A DNA stretch of 8,961 bases. It comes from an uncultured bacterium (GTDB taxonomy: Bacteria; Fidelibacterota; Marinisomatia; Marinisomatales; UBA1611). A model generated the notes under the pieces. The model did no database searches. It saw only the letters and a list, made by a program, of their open reading frames with translations, and was not told the DNA's origin. The translations under genes and the position numbers were made by a program. Positions 6,916-8,961 of this stretch are shown here, in pieces. Position 1 is the first letter of the stretch, and each line of letters begins with the position of its first letter. The stretch is taken from contig CALKMQ010000040.1 of the NCBI GenBank assembly GCA_938092125.1, forward strand, positions 1 through 8,961. The letters run 5' to 3'.

Positions 6916-8004
6916 ATGGATTTATTTCTGTTAGTTGGGTCTAGCCCATATTTTTGTTTTATTGTAATTATAATTTCAGGATTACTTTTTAGAGTCAAAC
7001 AACCCACTGGTATCAGTTCAAATTTGCCATTTGTTTCAGTAGTCATTGCGGCACGGAACGAAGAAGCAAACATTTCTAATTTATTAGATGACCTAGTAAA
7101 GCAAAATATAGATAAAAACAATTTTGAAGTAATAGTTTCAAATGATAGGTCTGAAGACAATACAAAAGAAATAATAGATAGATACACCGATAAAAACCCT
7201 TATATAAAAGCAGTTCACATTGGTAAAAAATATGAGATGGCCACAAAAAAATATGCTTTACAAAAAGCAATAGATAAATCAAATGGAGAAATTATTTTGG
7301 CTACAGACGCTGACTGTAGAGTGCCTGAAACCTGGGCAACTTCTATGGCAGAACTTGTAATTAAAGAAGACAAGGTGATTATTGGATATTCGAAAATAGA
7401 AAGTAAAAAAAATTTATTCAATGAAATACAAAAGATAGACTTCTTGGGCATAATGGCTGCGAACGGCGGTTTATTAACAAATGGAATTGTCTGTTCTGGT
7501 TCTGGGCAAAACCTTGGCTATAAAAAGAAAGACTTTTACAAAATTGGAGGATTTGAGCCAGTCAAAGACAAAGAATCAGGTGATGATATGTACATTGTAC
7601 AAGCAATCTCCAAAATAAAAGGCGCTGCCTTTAACTACGATAAGAACAGTTTTGTATCAACTTTGCCAAAAAAAACGCTATCGGGTTATATTAATCAAAG
7701 AGTGCGCTGGTCATCAAACTCTAGGTTTACACTATTTACGAGTCCATTATTTTTCTGTTTCTTAGCTTCAGCTTTTTTAGCCAATTTAAATATCTTAATA
7801 GCTATCATACTTTTTTTAGATATTTCAATAATATTGTTACTTATAAAGTTTTTCCTTGAGGCGCTTGTTCTTTATATTGGAGGAAAACTTTTTCTAACGA
7901 GGGTATCAGCAATGTCTTATTTTATCTGGAACCTAACACAACCTTTTTACATTCCCATAGTCGCTATTGGAGGCTTAATTGGAAAATTCAAATGGAAACA
8001 ATAG
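6916..8004 (+). CDS. Membrane-anchored family 2 (GT-A) glycosyltransferase
   Basis: I place the start at the ATG at 6916, one base after the mgtE stop, giving 362 residues; a TTG at 6889 inside mgtE is possible but less likely. One N-terminal membrane helix (about 5-25) precedes a GT-A domain opening with PFVSVVIAARNEEANI (38-53). Nucleotide-sugar binding features are SNDRSEDNT (75-83) and the DxD metal site ATDADC (Asp131, Asp133). The acceptor/catalytic acidic site is SGDDMYI (Asp223, Asp224), followed by QRVRW (261-265), the QxxRW motif of processive-type enzymes. Two to four C-terminal membrane helices fill 272-355. The layout resembles membrane GT2 enzymes that glycosylate lipids or extend envelope polysaccharides on the cytoplasmic face. 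Sugar and acceptor cannot be deduced. The gene that follows begins eight bases after the stop. Confidence 0.92.
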   Translation: MDLFLLVGSSPYFCFIVIIISGLLFRVKQPTGISSNLPFVSVVIAARNEEANISNLLDDLVKQNIDKNNFEVIVSNDRSEDNTKEIIDRYTDKNPYIKAVHIGKKYEMATKKYALQKAIDKSNGEIILATDADCRVPETWATSMAELVIKEDKVIIGYSKIESKKNLFNEIQKIDFLGIMAANGGLLTNGIVCSGSGQNLGYKKKDFYKIGGFEPVKDKESGDDMYIVQAISKIKGAAFNYDKNSFVSTLPKKTLSGYINQRVRWSSNSRFTLFTSPLFFCFLASAFLANLNILIAIILFLDISIILLLIKFFLEALVLYIGGKLFLTRVSAMSYFIWNLTQPFYIPIVAIGGLIGKFKWKQ

Positions 8005-8012
8005 CCTAGGTA

Positions 8013-8411
8013 ATGAGTAATTTAAAAATCATATCTAAATTAAAATGGAAAATCTTTTTATGGTCCATTCTTTTTATATGCTTATACCTTGCCCTTTTTT
8101 ATGGAAATCAATTTGGTATTAACCAAAGAATAATTATTCTTTTTACATTAGTATTAGGAACTTTTACCCAAATATTTTCAGGTATAACATCATTAATTGC
8201 AATCATTCCATTTGTTGGTCCATTCATATTAAAAGTCATATCTATCCCTATTTTTTATTTTTTAAATGCATTGGGTTGGCTTGTATCTGCTGTAGCAATT
8301 AAGAAAGGTTATGTAAATGAACTATCAAAAAGTAGAACTGTTACATTAGCTCTATTGGTTGGTATTATCATTGGATATATATTAGGTAACGTAATCCCAC
8401 TAGATAAATGA
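8013..8411 (+). CDS. Unrecognised small integral membrane protein
   Basis: I do not recognise a family for this 132-residue protein. It has a basic N-terminus (KLKWK), a membrane helix at about 14-30, a second hydrophobic stretch at 39-60, a long hydrophobic region at 60-96 rich in Ile, Pro and Gly (IAIIPFVGPFILKV, IPIFYFLNALGWL), a short charged loop (KKGYVNELSKSRT), and a last helix at 110-128. That suggests four or five membrane segments with the charged loop in the cytoplasm. No catalytic motif is visible. It lies eight bases after the glycosyltransferase stop and its TGA overlaps the ATG of the dehydroquinase-like gene (ATGA), so its translation is probably coupled to both neighbours. 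That tight packing and the intact frame argue that it is a real gene. Whether it is a partner of the glycosyltransferase is only a guess. Confidence 0.8.
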   Translation: MSNLKIISKLKWKIFLWSILFICLYLALFYGNQFGINQRIIILFTLVLGTFTQIFSGITSLIAIIPFVGPFILKVISIPIFYFLNALGWLVSAVAIKKGYVNELSKSRTVTLALLVGIIIGYILGNVIPLDK

Positions 8412-8833
8412 CAATTTTAATTTTACATGGACCTAACCTAAACTTACTCGGGTTGAAGGCCTCAAAGCTAAAAACGAGACTGACTTTAGATAAAGTTAAT
8501 CGTGCAATACGTAAACACGTTAGAGGTAAGGGCATTACACTTAAAATAATTCAAACACACAAAGAATACTTAGCAATTAATTTTATACAACGGAATAGAA
8601 ATTCAGCAGATGGCTTAGTCATAATACCCACTTCTTGGGCTAAATATAATCAAACAATCTTTGAGACAATTAATATAACAGAACTAGAAACAGCTGCTGT
8701 TTATTTTGATGAATCATACAGCTTTGGTACTAATGAAGAAGATTCCATTTTCGTTTCGAATAAAATTAAATCTTTTTCTGGTGAACCTTTGAAGGCAATA
8801 GTATCTGCGATAGATCATTTAACTAATAAATAA
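8408..8833 (+). CDS. Type II 3-dehydroquinase-like protein without catalytic residues (putative pseudoenzyme)
   Basis: The 141 residues follow the layout of type II 3-dehydroquinate dehydratase (AroQ, about 145 residues, shikimate pathway). The N-terminus ILILHGPNLNLLG (3-15) is the family signature; LTLDKVNRAI, a QT-containing strand (49-50), SADGLVIIP (66-74) and a final helix GEPLKAIVSAIDHL also fit. The active site does not: aligned by eye to the Mycobacterium enzyme, catalytic Tyr24 becomes Lys22, the NPGAYTH segment becomes IPTSWAK (Asn75 to Ile73, His81 to Lys79), and SNxHxRExFR becomes DESYSFGTNE (His101 to Tyr104, Arg112 to Glu110). Only the GPN asparagine (Asn10) remains. It is therefore unlikely to dehydrate dehydroquinate. 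The frame is intact and full length, so it is not an ordinary decayed pseudogene; a binding or scaffold role is possible. Its ATG overlaps the previous stop, and its TAA overlaps the next start. Confidence 0.82.
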   Translation: MTILILHGPNLNLLGLKASKLKTRLTLDKVNRAIRKHVRGKGITLKIIQTHKEYLAINFIQRNRNSADGLVIIPTSWAKYNQTIFETINITELETAAVYFDESYSFGTNEEDSIFVSNKIKSFSGEPLKAIVSAIDHLTNK

Positions 8834-8961
8834 TGATTACACGTTTAACCTTTTTACTTTGTATTCAAATATTATTTGGTCAAGAATTTGAAAATCCAAA
8901 TTCATCCCCAATTCATGTCCTTAGTAAAATAACAAAAAAAGACGAAGTCATCGTGCCATCC
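8833..8961 (+). CDS. Exported protein, N-terminal fragment (runs off the window)
   Basis: The ATG overlaps the last base of the preceding stop (TAATG), and the frame stays open for 43 codons to the window edge. The N-terminus MITRLTFLLCIQILFGQEFE looks like a Sec signal peptide: one arginine, a hydrophobic core of about 11 residues, and a likely cleavage near LFG-QE. The cysteine at position 10 is inside the core and does not make a convincing lipobox. The visible mature part (ENPNSSPIHVLSKITKKDEVIVPS) is too short to assign to a family. Probably periplasmic or secreted, and the next member of the rightward cluster. Confidence 0.65.
   Translation, partial: MITRLTFLLCIQILFGQEFENPNSSPIHVLSKITKKDEVIVPS

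Noticed and set aside
6906..7451. Three leftward open frames of 68-93 codons
   Set aside because: All are antisense to the glycosyltransferase domain containing the ARNEE and DxD motifs; shadows.
1..8961. CRISPR arrays, tRNA or rRNA genes, insertion sequences, phage genes
   Set aside because: None seen: no spaced direct repeats, no tRNA cloverleaf or CCA end, no transposase motifs or terminal inverted repeats, and almost every base is covered by ordinary chromosomal genes.

Overview
The window is AT-rich (roughly two-thirds A+T or more by eye), densely packed bacterial chromosome with short gaps and overlapping genes. The genes are mostly housekeeping and membrane functions. Several features resemble the Bacteroidota / Marinimicrobia (FCB) side of the bacteria, probably a marine, streamlined lineage: the archaeal/eukaryal-like prolyl-tRNA synthetase with a decayed zinc site, the RecO without a zinc finger, the rhomboid with a C-terminal tail, and weak Shine-Dalgarno signals. 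This placement is inference from protein style, not a database result.

Layout. Bases 3688 to 1 carry a leftward cluster: proS (prolyl-tRNA synthetase), recO (recombination mediator), a rhomboid serine protease, and a MotA-type stator protein cut by the window edge. Spacings are 15, 55 and 30 bases, consistent with one operon. Bases 3689-3804 form a divergent intergenic region holding a hairpin with a T-tract. A rightward TrmH/SpoU-type RNA methyltransferase gene follows and ends at a strong GC hairpin. After a 196-base intergenic region (4555-4750) a second rightward cluster runs to the end: a CPBP (CAAX-type) membrane protease, the magnesium channel MgtE, a membrane-bound family 2 glycosyltransferase, an unrecognised 132-residue membrane protein, a protein with the fold signature of type II dehydroquinase but without its catalytic residues, and the start of an exported protein. 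Junctions in this cluster are very tight (TAG-T-ATG twice, one ATGA overlap, one TAATG overlap), so the genes are probably co-transcribed and translationally coupled.

How the genes fit together. The leftward group joins translation, DNA repair, membrane proteolysis and an ion-driven stator, a mix typical of housekeeping operons rather than one pathway. The rightward group is mainly envelope: four of its first five members are membrane or membrane-associated proteins and its sixth has a signal peptide. I see no phage, transposon, CRISPR, tRNA, rRNA or obvious defence system. The most unusual item is the dehydroquinase-like protein at 8408-8833, an intact gene of normal length that keeps the N-terminal GPNLNLLG signature but has replaced essentially every catalytic residue.
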